In this document: in pieces, positions 6,336-14,812 of the stretch
Layout: every line of letters begins with the position of its first letter
Position numbering within the stretch: the stretch's first letter is position 1
Assembly: GCA_002292185.1 (NCBI GenBank)
Contig: DBBL01000084.1
Span: 1-16,548 of the forward strand
Direction: 5' to 3'
Origin: Akkermansiaceae bacterium UBA985
GTDB taxonomy: Bacteria > Verrucomicrobiota > Verrucomicrobiia > Verrucomicrobiales > Akkermansiaceae
Length of the DNA: 16,548 nucleotides
The notes under the pieces: model-generated
Seen by the model: the letters and a program-made list of their open reading frames with translations, nothing else
Told to the model about the DNA's origin: nothing
Database searches by the model: none
Position numbers and translations under genes: made by a program

Positions 6336-9074
6336 ATGTCTCAGCCAAGAGCATGGGCTTGTTATGCTGTTGTGCTTTTGCTTTTAGTGTTGGCGACCAC
6401 CTTCTGTGAAGCTGCGCTAGAGGATGTTAGTGCGCCTGAAGCTAAAGAGGTGATCGCTGTGCCCGCTCTCAAGCAGATTGACGAACTGGCGCTGAAGCTT
6501 GGCGATGAATCTTTTGTAGTGCGAGAGCAGGCCATGGTTGATCTATGGAAGCTGGGCAAAGACACGCTGCCGGCTTTGCGCCGGATAGAGGCGGGTGACG
6601 ATATTGAGGCCTCTGAGCGGGCTAGGGAGTTGATTTTTTATGTCTCAGCTGGGCTTCTCCATGACAGCCCAGAGCAGGCGAAGGAGTTGGTGCTCAGGTT
6701 TTTGAAGAGTAATGATGATGGTAAAATCATTATTACTCATAAGCTTTTACAACTGCGTCAGTGGAAGCAGGTCATGTATCTCGCCAAGCTTGAAAATAAT
6801 GCTGAGATCAAAGGTGCGATGTCCCGATTATGCTGGCCTAGGGTGGAGCCCATTATCAGAAAGGCAATGGCTGAGGACAATCATCAGCTAGTCAGCGAAA
6901 TTCTGGAGCTGACGGGGGACAGTGATTTGCACATGCGTTTCCGGGCTTTCTATTACACTCAAACGGGCCAAGGAGATGAAGAGCTTCGAAAAGCTGCTGC
7001 CCTGAAGGGGGAGAGGGCAGCGAGATGGAGAATGTGGTTACATCGAGCTGGCGGTAATTTCACTGCCGCTATTGAAGAATCGCAACAGGCCAATAATCCG
7101 GTAGCTGGAGATTTGCTGCGTGTATTAAATGGTGACGCTGTGCCATGGCTAGAGCGATCGGCTACTGAGGGTGATGCTATTTACCAATGGGGCTGCAAGC
7201 TGCAGCAATTAAGGCTCGAGGGCAAAGAAGCTGAGGCGGAAGCCCAAAGTCGTCAGTGGAAGCTCCTAGGGCAAGACCCGAAAGAAAGCGCGCGCATCGT
7301 AAGGTGCCTTGCTGCCAATGGATTTCGCGAAGAGGCTCTTGGACTGCTGCACAGCAGTGATGCCAATGCTGCCTTTCATTTCTACGATCTGGTTGAAATG
7401 CCGAGGCAAAGCTTGAAGTTACTCGGGATCTTAGAAAACGCCAAGCCGCCCTACACCAATTGGGTGAACAAACGCATCGAGGAGCTCAAAGAAGATGATC
7501 GAGACACTCGCGATATGGCGGCAGAGCGTGTCATGATGCTGGCGAGCTTTCTCTATGCACGAGGGGAAAAGCAATATGCGCGTGAAGTGCTCACTCCGAT
7601 GATGACCCTGTTCGTGGCTCAAGATGGAGAAGATTGGAATGAGCATATTGAGATGATGGCCAACGAGGGCCTAGGCTCTTTGAGTATTTATTTTATCAAG
7701 CGGGAGATCACTGAGGACGGTGCTGATCATGGTGAGTTTGCTGAGGCAGCTAAAAAATTGATCAACCTTTTAAAACCTCAATTCAGAGATTGCCTATGGG
7801 ACCATCTTAAAAGTCGTCATCTTACAAATCGTAATGGAGAGGATGTCGCAACCACCATCGATCAAATAGGTTTGCTTGCCGGTCTGCTGCCCGATCCTGA
7901 CGATCAGACAACAAAGCTTCACGAAGCTCTCGTGGCTGAGGCGATCAAGCTCGATGACTTGGCCAAGGATCTTCTCATCACTACGCTTTATCAATTATGT
8001 CTTGCTCGCAACGATCTTACGGCAGCATCCCAGATGGTAGATAGCTTCGCGGACCAGACGAAGTCTTTGCAAGGAGCCCGCAATGATTTGGATTATAACC
8101 TGCTGCGTTGGGAGAGCATTGAGCCAGTGCTTGCAGCTCGCGTCCAGGCTAGGCCGGAGGATCGGCTCAGCCTGGGTAAGTGGCATATTGCATTACTCAA
8201 ACTGGGCCAAACGCAAAAGGCAGAGGAGGCCTATCGTCGGGCCATGCTGCTGAGCCTGGGCGACCCAGAGAGCTTGATCGATTGGGGTCATTATTTGTAC
8301 GCTGTTGGATATGAGGAGAAAGCGATCGAGCTCTGGTTCTTGGCTGCTGCGCTCTCTGATTTAGATGGCGATGACTTGGCTGAATATAGCTGGGCAGTGA
8401 CTCTTTTGGCGAGTAACGGAGAGTCATTGTATGCCAGTGGTGATTGGCAAAAGGCTTTGGCAATCAGTGAAGTTTTTGCCCGCTTTGTGATGCGTAGCAG
8501 CGCAGCTGGACTGTATCTTTCTCTAAAAGTGCGCTACCGAGCTGAGTTTTGCCACGGCATGATGATGTTGCATCAAGGGGGGCAGACGGAGGGCCTGCGA
8601 AGACTCGATATTGCCCGCCAACTCATCCCCGGAGATGGCGCACTTGCCGATGATTTTTTCCCTGCCCTACGCAACAAGATTCCAGTAAAGACCTATCAGG
8701 GTTGGTTTGATGAGAGTTATGCTCACATTGAAGCGGTCAGTAAGGATTACCCTCAATCCCACAACTCCCACAATACCGCGGCATGGCTGGCTGCCAGGGC
8801 CGTGAGGAATCTGGATGAAGCCTATGCCCATGCTCAAAAAGCGGTCAGCAGTATGCCGAATCAAGGTGCCTACCTTGATACTATGGCTGAGGTGTGGTTC
8901 GCCAGGGGGGATCGTCAAAAAGCACTCATGTGGTCGAAAAAAGCGATTGCTGCCAGTATTTCTCATGCTGGAGGAAGCCCCCGCGCCCTGCCGATGGTCT
9001 ATGCAAATTACCAGCAGCTGAGCAAACAATACGAGCATTTCAAAAATGACCCTTTACCAAATAAGGTGCGTTGA
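6336..9074 (+). CDS. Exported HEAT/TPR repeat protein, about 912 residues, function unknown
   Basis: A long, probably periplasmic or surface protein. From ATG 6336 it begins MSQPRAWACYAVVLLLLVLA, a signal peptide likely cut near CEA/ALED; I prefer this start because the ATG at 6297 puts 13 extra residues before the signal. After the signal comes a HEAT-like helical pair (LGDESFVVREQAMVDLWKLG, then TLPALRRIEA and ERARELI). The bulk is helical with TPR-like units, clearest towards the C-terminus: QTKAEEAYRRAMLLSLGDPE, EEKAIELWFLAAALS, NTAAWLAARAVRNLDEAYAH, and GDRQKALMWSKKAIAAS. No catalytic motif is seen, so a scaffold role is likely. It is followed after only 27 bases by the small membrane protein at 9102, which suggests one transcript and perhaps one complex. 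Exported HEAT/TPR proteins are common in Planctomycetes and Verrucomicrobia; a specific role cannot be given. Confidence 0.75.
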   Translation: MSQPRAWACYAVVLLLLVLATTFCEAALEDVSAPEAKEVIAVPALKQIDELALKLGDESFVVREQAMVDLWKLGKDTLPALRRIEAGDDIEASERARELIFYVSAGLLHDSPEQAKELVLRFLKSNDDGKIIITHKLLQLRQWKQVMYLAKLENNAEIKGAMSRLCWPRVEPIIRKAMAEDNHQLVSEILELTGDSDLHMRFRAFYYTQTGQGDEELRKAAALKGERAARWRMWLHRAGGNFTAAIEESQQANNPVAGDLLRVLNGDAVPWLERSATEGDAIYQWGCKLQQLRLEGKEAEAEAQSRQWKLLGQDPKESARIVRCLAANGFREEALGLLHSSDANAAFHFYDLVEMPRQSLKLLGILENAKPPYTNWVNKRIEELKEDDRDTRDMAAERVMMLASFLYARGEKQYAREVLTPMMTLFVAQDGEDWNEHIEMMANEGLGSLSIYFIKREITEDGADHGEFAEAAKKLINLLKPQFRDCLWDHLKSRHLTNRNGEDVATTIDQIGLLAGLLPDPDDQTTKLHEALVAEAIKLDDLAKDLLITTLYQLCLARNDLTAASQMVDSFADQTKSLQGARNDLDYNLLRWESIEPVLAARVQARPEDRLSLGKWHIALLKLGQTQKAEEAYRRAMLLSLGDPESLIDWGHYLYAVGYEEKAIELWFLAAALSDLDGDDLAEYSWAVTLLASNGESLYASGDWQKALAISEVFARFVMRSSAAGLYLSLKVRYRAEFCHGMMMLHQGGQTEGLRRLDIARQLIPGDGALADDFFPALRNKIPVKTYQGWFDESYAHIEAVSKDYPQSHNSHNTAAWLAARAVRNLDEAYAHAQKAVSSMPNQGAYLDTMAEVWFARGDRQKALMWSKKAIAASISHAGGSPRALPMVYANYQQLSKQYEHFKNDPLPNKVR

Positions 9075-9101
9075 TGATGCTGTGCTTTCCATTCCCATTA
9101 C

Positions 9102-9749
9102 ATGCACCGTCTTTTATTATTCCTCTCCCTGCTGCCGCTGCTGGCGGCATTGATTTTACGTAAGCTCCATGCCGATCGCACTCTGAAAGGATCCCGCGTT
9201 GTTGCTTTATCTGGTGAAGGCTCGGCTCTTGCCCAGCGCATGTTATCATCCATGGGGCAGGAGCATACCGAGCTGCGCATCAAAAAACGGGAGTGGGCTG
9301 GCGCCGCTGATAGTGGAGATGGATGGTTGTCCCTTACTTCTGAATTAGCAGCAGGAAAAAATGGCGCAGATCACGGTCAGGTTGCACTGAGAGTTGGACT
9401 CTACTTCCTGTCGCTGAGAGATCCGGCATCTGTCGCCCGGCGTCGCTGGGCGCTACGCTTCGGGCACGCATTTCCTATTTTCACTCTGGTTGTATGTGTC
9501 TTTGGTTTGTTTGTCGGCAGGCTACCTTTACTGTGGGTGATGAGTATTGTGATGGCCTCACTAGGGCTCGCGGCCTGCGCACAAATACTGACGGTGATAA
9601 CGAATTTACAGGCTGCTGGGCTGGCCTCGGTGGTGCTGGAAAAAAAGCGTATTTATCCCAGGCTTAGTGATGAGGAGTCTGTGATCGCGGCGACTCGCGC
9701 CTGGGCATGGCACAGTATCGTGCCCGGCTTGATTTCAAGATTGATGTAA
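9102..9749 (+). CDS. Small membrane protein resembling a YugP-type zinc peptidase without metal ligands
   Basis: A 215-residue protein with an N-terminal hydrophobic helix (residues 3-20) and two further hydrophobic stretches at about 124-165. Its layout resembles Zn_peptidase_2 (B. subtilis YugP, about 225 residues): an N-terminal helix, a segment like SGEGSALAQRMLSSMGQ, a short domain, then DPASVARRRWALRF, membrane helices, and a C-terminal part with LASVVLEKKRI before Ser-Asp-Glu-Glu. Where YugP proteins have HEAGH, this protein reads RVGLY in VALRVGLYFLS (about 106-113), and the Glu expected after the membrane segment seems to be missing. If the relation is right, it is a pseudoenzyme. 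The match is by eye from remembered family features, so it is tentative. It lies 27 bases after the TPR protein and 142 bases before ftsZ on the same strand, and is likely co-transcribed with the former. Confidence 0.6.
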   Translation: MHRLLLFLSLLPLLAALILRKLHADRTLKGSRVVALSGEGSALAQRMLSSMGQEHTELRIKKREWAGAADSGDGWLSLTSELAAGKNGADHGQVALRVGLYFLSLRDPASVARRRWALRFGHAFPIFTLVVCVFGLFVGRLPLLWVMSIVMASLGLAACAQILTVITNLQAAGLASVVLEKKRIYPRLSDEESVIAATRAWAWHSIVPGLISRLM

Positions 9750-9754
9750 TCAAG

Positions 9755-9791
9755 ATGGCAGCTTGATGCCATGGGTGCCATGGGTGTCATG
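9755..9791 (+). repeat. Small hairpin overlapping a 9-base tandem repeat, upstream of ftsZ
   Basis: Just after the preceding gene ends, ATGGCA (9755-9760) pairs with TGCCAT (9767-9772) around a 6-base loop. Overlapping it, GCCATGGGT occurs twice in tandem (9768-9776, 9777-9785), followed by the partial copy GTCATG. No T-run follows, so it is at best a weak terminator. Function unknown. Confidence 0.5.
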
Positions 9792-9851
9792 AAAAATAGC
9801 ATTCTATGCTAGCCAGTTGCCGCCCTTTTTGATAAAGATTTGTTAACTATT

Positions 9852-9870
9852 AGGCTGCTGCTGTCAGCCT
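9852..9870 (+). promoter_or_regulatory. Stem-loop in the ftsZ leader
   Basis: AGGCTG (9852-9857) and CAGCCT (9865-9870) form a 6-base-pair stem with loop CTGCTGT, ending 21 bases before the ftsZ start. It is followed by TGAATTTTCC, a weak T-rich tail. It could end transcripts of the upstream genes or act in the ftsZ leader. The sequence alone does not decide. Confidence 0.4.
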
Positions 9871-9891
9871 TGAATTTTCCTTAACAATACA

Positions 9892-11520
9892 ATGATTTCA
9901 TATAGCCGCGATCCACAACAGACCATTCCCGAGTCGTCCGTTAAAATCATAGGGCTCGGTGGTGCCGGCGCTAATATCCTTGATCGGGCCACGCTCGACG
10001 GGCTGTCAGGCCCTGAAATGACCTGTGTAAACACAGATCTGCGCACCTTATCGAGCTCAGTGGCTAGCGAGAAAATTCATTTAGGCAAAAATCTGACCAA
10101 GGGTCTGGGCGCTGGTGGAGACCCTGAGATTGGTTCGCGGGCGGCAGAGGAAGCTGAGCTGGAGCTGCGTGACGCACTCCGTGGCAGGCAACTTGTTTTC
10201 CTGTGTGTAGGCCTGGGAGGAGGAACCGGATCTGGGGCAGCTCCGCTGATTGCGCGCATCGCTCGCGAGGAAGGTGCCTTTGTTGTTGTATTTGCGACCA
10301 TGCCATTTGAGTTTGAAGGAAAACGGCGCAGAGAGCAGGCGGATATAGCACTCAATGAATTATCGGTATTATCCAATGCGGTGGTGACCTTTGATAATGA
10401 CCGCATGGGTGAGCTGGTTCTTGCCAAGCAGGGGATCCACGAAGCTTTTGCCGCCTGTGACAGAATGATTTCAGATTCGATCAAGGCGGTGACACGCCTT
10501 GTCGTCAGGCCTGGCTTGATCAACATCGGCTTAGGGGACTTGATGAGTGCGCTGAATACGACGCGTGCACGCTGTCTTTTTGGCTCAGGCGTTGGGCAAG
10601 GGGAAAACCGATCCCAACAAGCTATTGAGAATGCACTGAGCAGTCCGTTGCTGGATAAAGGTCACCTACTGGCCGATGCATCGAGTGTGCTCATCCATAT
10701 TTGTGGAGATGAAAGCCTGACACTTTATGAGGTAGAGCTGCTCATGCAGAGCCTCGCCAAGCATATCCCATCAGGTGCTCAGGTTTTATTTGGTGTCGCT
10801 ACCGACCCATCCATGGAAGGAAGTCTGAGCGTGACGCTGATCAGCGCAGTTCCGGAAGGGAAAATTCATGCCGCTGAGCCAGATAAGGATGAAGAGCATC
10901 ATGAGGACAATGACGCAGTTGATCTCAGTGTGTCTGCACCGATCGCGGCGGTCGAATCTACTACGGTGATTGATACACCAGAGGACGAGGAAATCATGGA
11001 GCCAAGTGAAGGTTATGCTCCTGATGATCTGGTGAGTGATCACTCCGAAGACCAAGATGATGACGATTCCTCTGATGATGAAGGCGCTGACGCTGAGGTA
11101 GAGGCAGAAGAGGAAATCGGTAATTATGCCGACTTTATCAACATGAACGATGTCCAAGAGCTTGCAGATGCTGTGCTGAGGGATGAAGAGTCAAACATGG
11201 ACGAAGAACCAAGCATGGACGAAGCAGAGCCAAGCATGGACGAAGCTCCCGTTAATTTTGAGATTGATGAAGACGAGAACCCTTTTGCAGAGATCGAAGA
11301 TCTTGATTCTGAAAAGGTGGCGGAAACAGAGGATGTAGATAGCCAATCCGGTGAAGAGGATGATTTTTTTGGCGAGGTATTTGACGAAGACAAACAAACG
11401 GCTCAAGGAGAGCTAGAGTTGGATGGTGGCCCCAAGGGAAAATTTGAAGGCGAAAGTCCGAATGTGCTCGAAGGAGAAGACCTCGATATCCCCCCATTTT
11501 TACGCAACAAAAAGAAGTGA
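9892..11520 (+). CDS. ftsZ: Cell division protein FtsZ, divergent, with long acidic linker
   Basis: Tubulin-like GTPase that forms the division ring at midcell. It has 542 residues against about 383 in E. coli. The GTPase core occupies residues 15-320: GLGGAGAN (21-28), NTDL (47-50), LTKGLGAGGDPEIG (68-81), the tubulin signature GGGTGSG (109-115), and PFEFEGKRRREQA (138-150). The T7 synergy loop reads PGLINIGLGDL (207-217). Bacterial FtsZ normally has NxDxxD here; the first Asp is Gly213, while Asn211 and Asp216 are kept. Residues about 323-529 form a very acidic, low-complexity linker with short EPSMDEA repeats. The C-terminus LDIPPFLRNKKK matches the conserved tail peptide that binds FtsA and other anchors, so it can probably recruit a membrane tether. 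No other division genes are in the window. Identity is certain; how the loop change affects GTP hydrolysis is open. Confidence 0.95.
   Translation: MISYSRDPQQTIPESSVKIIGLGGAGANILDRATLDGLSGPEMTCVNTDLRTLSSSVASEKIHLGKNLTKGLGAGGDPEIGSRAAEEAELELRDALRGRQLVFLCVGLGGGTGSGAAPLIARIAREEGAFVVVFATMPFEFEGKRRREQADIALNELSVLSNAVVTFDNDRMGELVLAKQGIHEAFAACDRMISDSIKAVTRLVVRPGLINIGLGDLMSALNTTRARCLFGSGVGQGENRSQQAIENALSSPLLDKGHLLADASSVLIHICGDESLTLYEVELLMQSLAKHIPSGAQVLFGVATDPSMEGSLSVTLISAVPEGKIHAAEPDKDEEHHEDNDAVDLSVSAPIAAVESTTVIDTPEDEEIMEPSEGYAPDDLVSDHSEDQDDDDSSDDEGADAEVEAEEEIGNYADFINMNDVQELADAVLRDEESNMDEEPSMDEAEPSMDEAPVNFEIDEDENPFAEIEDLDSEKVAETEDVDSQSGEEDDFFGEVFDEDKQTAQGELELDGGPKGKFEGESPNVLEGEDLDIPPFLRNKKK
11191..11247 (+). 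repeat. Short in-frame tandem repeat in the ftsZ linker
   Basis: Three related units, at 11191-11208, 11209-11229 and 11230-11247, share the core CATGGACGAAG and encode SNMDEE, PSMDEAE and PSMDEA. The unit lengths are 18, 21 and 18 bases, all multiples of three, so copy-number change keeps frame. It lies within the acidic linker of FtsZ. Confidence 0.75.
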
Positions 11521-11527
11521 TCTTGAT

Positions 11528-11553
11528 GCAAGCCTCGAGTTAATCTGGCTTGC
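11528..11553 (+). terminator. Stem-loop after ftsZ, possible weak terminator
   Basis: GCAAGCC (11528-11534) and GGCTTGC (11547-11553) can form a 7-base-pair stem with a 12-base loop, starting 8 bases after the ftsZ stop. No T-run follows, so it may only attenuate read-through or protect the transcript end before the next gene. Confidence 0.4.
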
Positions 11554-11588
11554 CGTGAATTAAACTGAATGTTACGGATACCCCCGTT

Positions 11589-12314
11589 ATGACAAATCTA
11601 GGTACTTTTATTATGGTCGCTGCCTGTGTTGGCATGGGCTATGTCATTGAACCCCTCTTTTTTGAGCTGCGCAACGCAGACAGAAATAAGAGCGAGGTTG
11701 TTAAAAAGGAGGAGACAGCTAAACCTAAGAAAAAAGTAAAGAAGTCTAAGCCCGTAGCAACGATCAAGATCGATTTAAGCTTGGTCAAACCTGCGGATTT
11801 CCCTGAAACAGTATCTCTTCGCGAGACATTCGAGATCGCGAGTGATGGTCTCACACTCACCCTTGAGCAAGGAACTGCGGTAAGCCCGGTTCGTCTTGAG
11901 GGCACGGACCTTATCTTTAAAACCAAGGGTATGACTCTCGAGCATGTGATCGATGTTGATCAAACTGATTTCAAGGAATTGGTTCTCCCGGTGATGAACG
12001 CGCGCATTCAGCGAGAAGCTGAAATGAAGCGTATCGAGGACGCCAAACCTGTGGTGCTTGATGAGGTCGCCATAGTCTCATGTATGCAAGCGAGTGTTGC
12101 AGAAAATGAGGTTAGTGAATTTAAAGCAGACCAAGTTATCGAGTGGCTTGCTGGTGAGGATATGGAGTTTGATGGTGTAAACTATCAGACCGGCATGGTC
12201 ACCTTTGAGGCTGAGACGATTCTTGGTAAACAGCAGCAAAAAGCGATTGCCTTGATCGAGAACGGCAAGGTGGAAAAATGGTACTGGGCAAAGACCAAGC
12301 TTGAAATGCGCTAA
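11589..12314 (+). CDS. Membrane-anchored protein of unknown function
   Basis: A 241-residue protein with one N-terminal hydrophobic helix (about residues 3-21) and then a Lys/Glu-rich spacer (about 33-58, with KPKKKVKKSKP), which looks like a membrane-proximal linker. The rest is a soluble domain of alternating strands and helices: SLRETFEIASDGLTLTLEQG, VSPVRLEGTDLIFKTKG, a helix with NARIQREAEMKR, and a C-terminal part with VTFEAETILGKQQQKAIALI and an aromatic KWYWAKTKLE end. I recognise no named family and no catalytic motif. ATG 11589 is the longest start; ATG 11613 would shorten the helix and is less likely. It is 68 bases after ftsZ in the same direction with a stem-loop between, so co-expression is possible but a role in division is speculation. 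Confidence 0.7.
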   Translation: MTNLGTFIMVAACVGMGYVIEPLFFELRNADRNKSEVVKKEETAKPKKKVKKSKPVATIKIDLSLVKPADFPETVSLRETFEIASDGLTLTLEQGTAVSPVRLEGTDLIFKTKGMTLEHVIDVDQTDFKELVLPVMNARIQREAEMKRIEDAKPVVLDEVAIVSCMQASVAENEVSEFKADQVIEWLAGEDMEFDGVNYQTGMVTFEAETILGKQQQKAIALIENGKVEKWYWAKTKLEMR

Positions 12315-12325
12315 TGAATACTTCC

Positions 12326-12348
12326 GAGCTGGGTTAAGTTCTCAGCTC
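12326..12348. terminator. Convergent intergenic stem-loop, candidate bidirectional terminator
   Basis: GAGCTGGG (12326-12333) pairs with CTCAGCTC (12341-12348), including one G-T pair, around loop TTAAGTT. It lies between the stop of the rightward gene (12314) and the stop of polX (12347) and overlaps the latter. Its place between convergent genes suits a shared terminator, although no strong T-run is present on either side. Confidence 0.5.
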
Positions 12349-14095
12349 AGGCTTTGCGGGAAGCTTTTTCTAAACTCAGGAACTCCCGCACATCCTCGAG
12401 ACTGCGGGTATTGAGCACGTCCTCACGCCTTAGCCAACCTTTACGAGCAATACGCACGCCGAAAGCAAGATACTGTAGCTGCTCAGTGGAGTGAGCATCT
12501 GGATTGATGGAAGTCATGACCCCCTTGTCCCGGGCACGGTGCCAGTGGCGCCAGTCCATATCGAGTCGGTAGGGGTTACAGTTAAGCTCGATGATCGTGC
12601 CGGTAGCGGCAGCGCAATCGATGATTTTATCGATATTGATCTCATAGCCTTTTCTTTTCAGTAGTAACCTACCCGTTACATGACCAATCATGGTAACGTG
12701 TGGGTTTTCCATCGCCCGAATAATACGTTTGGTTTGTTCCTTTTCTGATAGCTGGAATGAACCGTGGACGGATGCCACGCAGTAATCCAGCTGAGCTAAC
12801 AGGCTGTCTTCAAAGTCGAGTGTGCCGTCTTTGAGGATGTCTACCTCAGTGCCGGCGAAGATTTGAAAGTCATCCCACTTAGCGTTGAGTGTGTTGATGG
12901 CTTCGACCTGGCGCAGTAGACGGTCTGGCTGGAGGCCTCGTGCCTGAAACTGAGACTTAGAGTGATCGGCAATGCCCAAATACTGCAGACCTAGATCGCG
13001 AGCGGCGGCCGCCATTTCCTCGAGTGTATTTTTGCCGTCGGATTCCGTAGTGTGATTGTGGAAGGTGCCTCGTAAGTTTTCGAGCTCGATGAGGCGTGGT
13101 ATTTCACCAGCATCAGCAGCCTCGATCTCACCCTGGTTTTCGCGCAGTTCAGGTGGGATATCGTCAAGACCTAGGACGCGGTAGATATCACGCTCGTCCT
13201 TGACGGCTGGCGCAGGTGGCGTGGACTTGTCCTTCGGCGTGAAGCCGTATTCGTTGAGTGACCAGCCGTGTTTGAGAGCGCGGGAGCGCAGCGCCACGTT
13301 ATGTTCCTTGCTGCCGGAGAAATACTGCAGGGCGAATGGGAACTGATCATTGGAAACGGCGCGCAGATCACACTGCAGGCCATTCTCAAGCCGGATTGAA
13401 GCCTTGGTGTCACCATGAGCGATCACGGAGTGAACCTCGGGCAAGGTCGTGAAATAGGCGGTGAGCTTTGCAGGAGCGGCAGTGGCGACGAGGAAGTCGA
13501 GGTCATGCAGCACCTCCTTGCCTCTGCGGTAGGATCCGGCAGTGGCAACACGCAGTGAGTCTGGATGCTCGCGCAGGATATTGAGGATGTGTTCTGCCAC
13601 AGGAGCCACGTCTCCGAGGCGAAAGAAGTCTGCGAACTGCTCCTTAAGGGCAATCGACTCGAGCAGCTTTTCAATGGATTTTTTGCCAAAGCCCGGTAGT
13701 GAGGCTGCCGATCCATCTTCACAGGCAGCCTTGAGTGCATCGATGGAATCGATGTTGAGCTTATCATAGAGCGCGCGCACTTTCTTCGGTCCCAGACCTT
13801 GAATGCCAAAGAGATCAAAGAGTCCGGGAGGGAACTCAGCACGCAGGTTTTGGTGGAACTCGAGTTTGCCGGTGCTGGCGAGCTCGTGGATCTTTTCCTG
13901 CAGCGCCTTGCCGATGCCTGGGATGCCCTCCAGATTGTTAGCGGCCGCCATGGCAACAATTTCACCTTGGTAATTACGCACGGTCTCCGCGCCATTGCGG
14001 TAGGCGCGGGTCTTGAATGGGTTCTCACCCTTGATTTCCATAAGGAGCGCGATCTCATCGAGAACCGCAGCAATTTCATCTCTTGAGATAGTCAT
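12347..14095 (-). CDS. polX: DNA polymerase X family protein (PolX) with PHP domain
   Basis: Repair polymerase for gap filling in base-excision repair; many bacterial PolX proteins also carry a PHP nuclease domain. Its 582 residues match the family (B. subtilis PolX about 570). Order: an 8-kDa N-terminal domain with helix-hairpin-helix GIPGIGKA (57-64), a second one GIQGLGPKK (97-105), the palm with GSYRRG (187-192), the metal-binding pair Asp198 and Asp200 in HDLDFL, and the third carboxylate Asp243 in QCDLR. The PHP domain (about 342-575) keeps its metal ligands: FHNH (His346, His348), ADHS (His378), GTEVD (Glu417), SVHGS (His444), IGHVTG (His472) and PDAH (Asp533, His535). Both activities should therefore be intact. 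It starts 3 bases after the stop of the upstream lipoprotein gene, so the two are probably translated from one message. Confidence 0.95.
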   Translation of the reverse strand: MTISRDEIAAVLDEIALLMEIKGENPFKTRAYRNGAETVRNYQGEIVAMAAANNLEGIPGIGKALQEKIHELASTGKLEFHQNLRAEFPPGLFDLFGIQGLGPKKVRALYDKLNIDSIDALKAACEDGSAASLPGFGKKSIEKLLESIALKEQFADFFRLGDVAPVAEHILNILREHPDSLRVATAGSYRRGKEVLHDLDFLVATAAPAKLTAYFTTLPEVHSVIAHGDTKASIRLENGLQCDLRAVSNDQFPFALQYFSGSKEHNVALRSRALKHGWSLNEYGFTPKDKSTPPAPAVKDERDIYRVLGLDDIPPELRENQGEIEAADAGEIPRLIELENLRGTFHNHTTESDGKNTLEEMAAAARDLGLQYLGIADHSKSQFQARGLQPDRLLRQVEAINTLNAKWDDFQIFAGTEVDILKDGTLDFEDSLLAQLDYCVASVHGSFQLSEKEQTKRIIRAMENPHVTMIGHVTGRLLLKRKGYEINIDKIIDCAAATGTIIELNCNPYRLDMDWRHWHRARDKGVMTSINPDAHSTEQLQYLAFGVRIARKGWLRREDVLNTRSLEDVREFLSLEKASRKA

Positions 14096-14098
14096 GAT

Positions 14099-14614
14099 TT
14101 AGAGAGCCGGTCTGAGGTTGATATATTGAGGGTTGTAATGATCACGGGGGCTAAATAGCCAGCCTCGATTACGATCAACAAGCTCATAACCGGTCAGCAT
14201 GAACTCGGGTAGAATTTGATTGGAGTTCACCTCGTAGACCTTGTCTCCGGTGTAATACCCATAGATTTTATATTCGTAGTTTTGGTCAAAGCCATAACGC
14301 TCACCTGGCGGCCCTGTTTCGGGTAAACGATCTGGATTGCGTTTTTTGCTTTCGTTGAAAATGACAAGCTTGGCAGTATCAGCACTCTGGCGTGGTTTGC
14401 GCAGGTAACCCCAGAAGCGGGTTTTTTTGACGAAGTAGCGCCTGCCGTAATAAAAATTCCCAGTTGGTTCCGAGGCGATCTCAGCAGCGCGCACCTCAGG
14501 AAGAGGGCCGCCCATATTGGGTGAGCCGTATGCTCCAGGGTATCCATCGGTAGCACAAGAGCCAAGCAGCATGGCAAGGACTCCGGAGGCAAAAAGCATG
14601 AGGTGTTTCCACAT
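14099..14614 (-). CDS. Small lipoprotein of unknown function
   Basis: From ATG 14614 this is 171 residues with a clean lipoprotein signal: MWKHLMLF, a hydrophobic core, and lipobox LLGSC with Cys20 lipidated. A longer frame from 14653 would put 13 polar residues before the signal, so I chose the inner start. After the signal comes a Gly/Pro-rich stretch, then a soluble domain rich in Tyr, Arg and Pro (GNFYYGRRYFVKKTRFWGYL, RYGFDQNYEYKIYGYYTGDK). No known family or catalytic motif is evident. Position 2 after the Cys is Ala, not Asp, which in E. coli rules would favour outer-membrane sorting. It lies directly before polX with 3 bases between, an odd pairing of an envelope protein with a repair enzyme that probably reflects shared transcription rather than shared function. 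Confidence 0.78.
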   Translation of the reverse strand: MWKHLMLFASGVLAMLLGSCATDGYPGAYGSPNMGGPLPEVRAAEIASEPTGNFYYGRRYFVKKTRFWGYLRKPRQSADTAKLVIFNESKKRNPDRLPETGPPGERYGFDQNYEYKIYGYYTGDKVYEVNSNQILPEFMLTGYELVDRNRGWLFSPRDHYNPQYINLRPAL

Positions 14615-14724
14615 GGCTTGATCTTTGGTGAGAACCTCAGTGAGGTCAAGCAAGGCTTGTGGCAGGGCGCGTTTGTAATTTTATCTAATCGGGCACCCCC
14701 AAGTGATCTTCAAATGAAACAAAG

Positions 14725-14798
<74 letters not shown>

Positions 14799-14812
14799 CC
14801 TGAATGCGCCGC

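Noticed and set aside
13423..14079. Long 218-codon minus-strand frame inside polX
   Set aside because: It is out of frame with the clearly conserved PolX sequence, is Ser/Arg-rich and low in complexity, typical of an antisense or shifted shadow.
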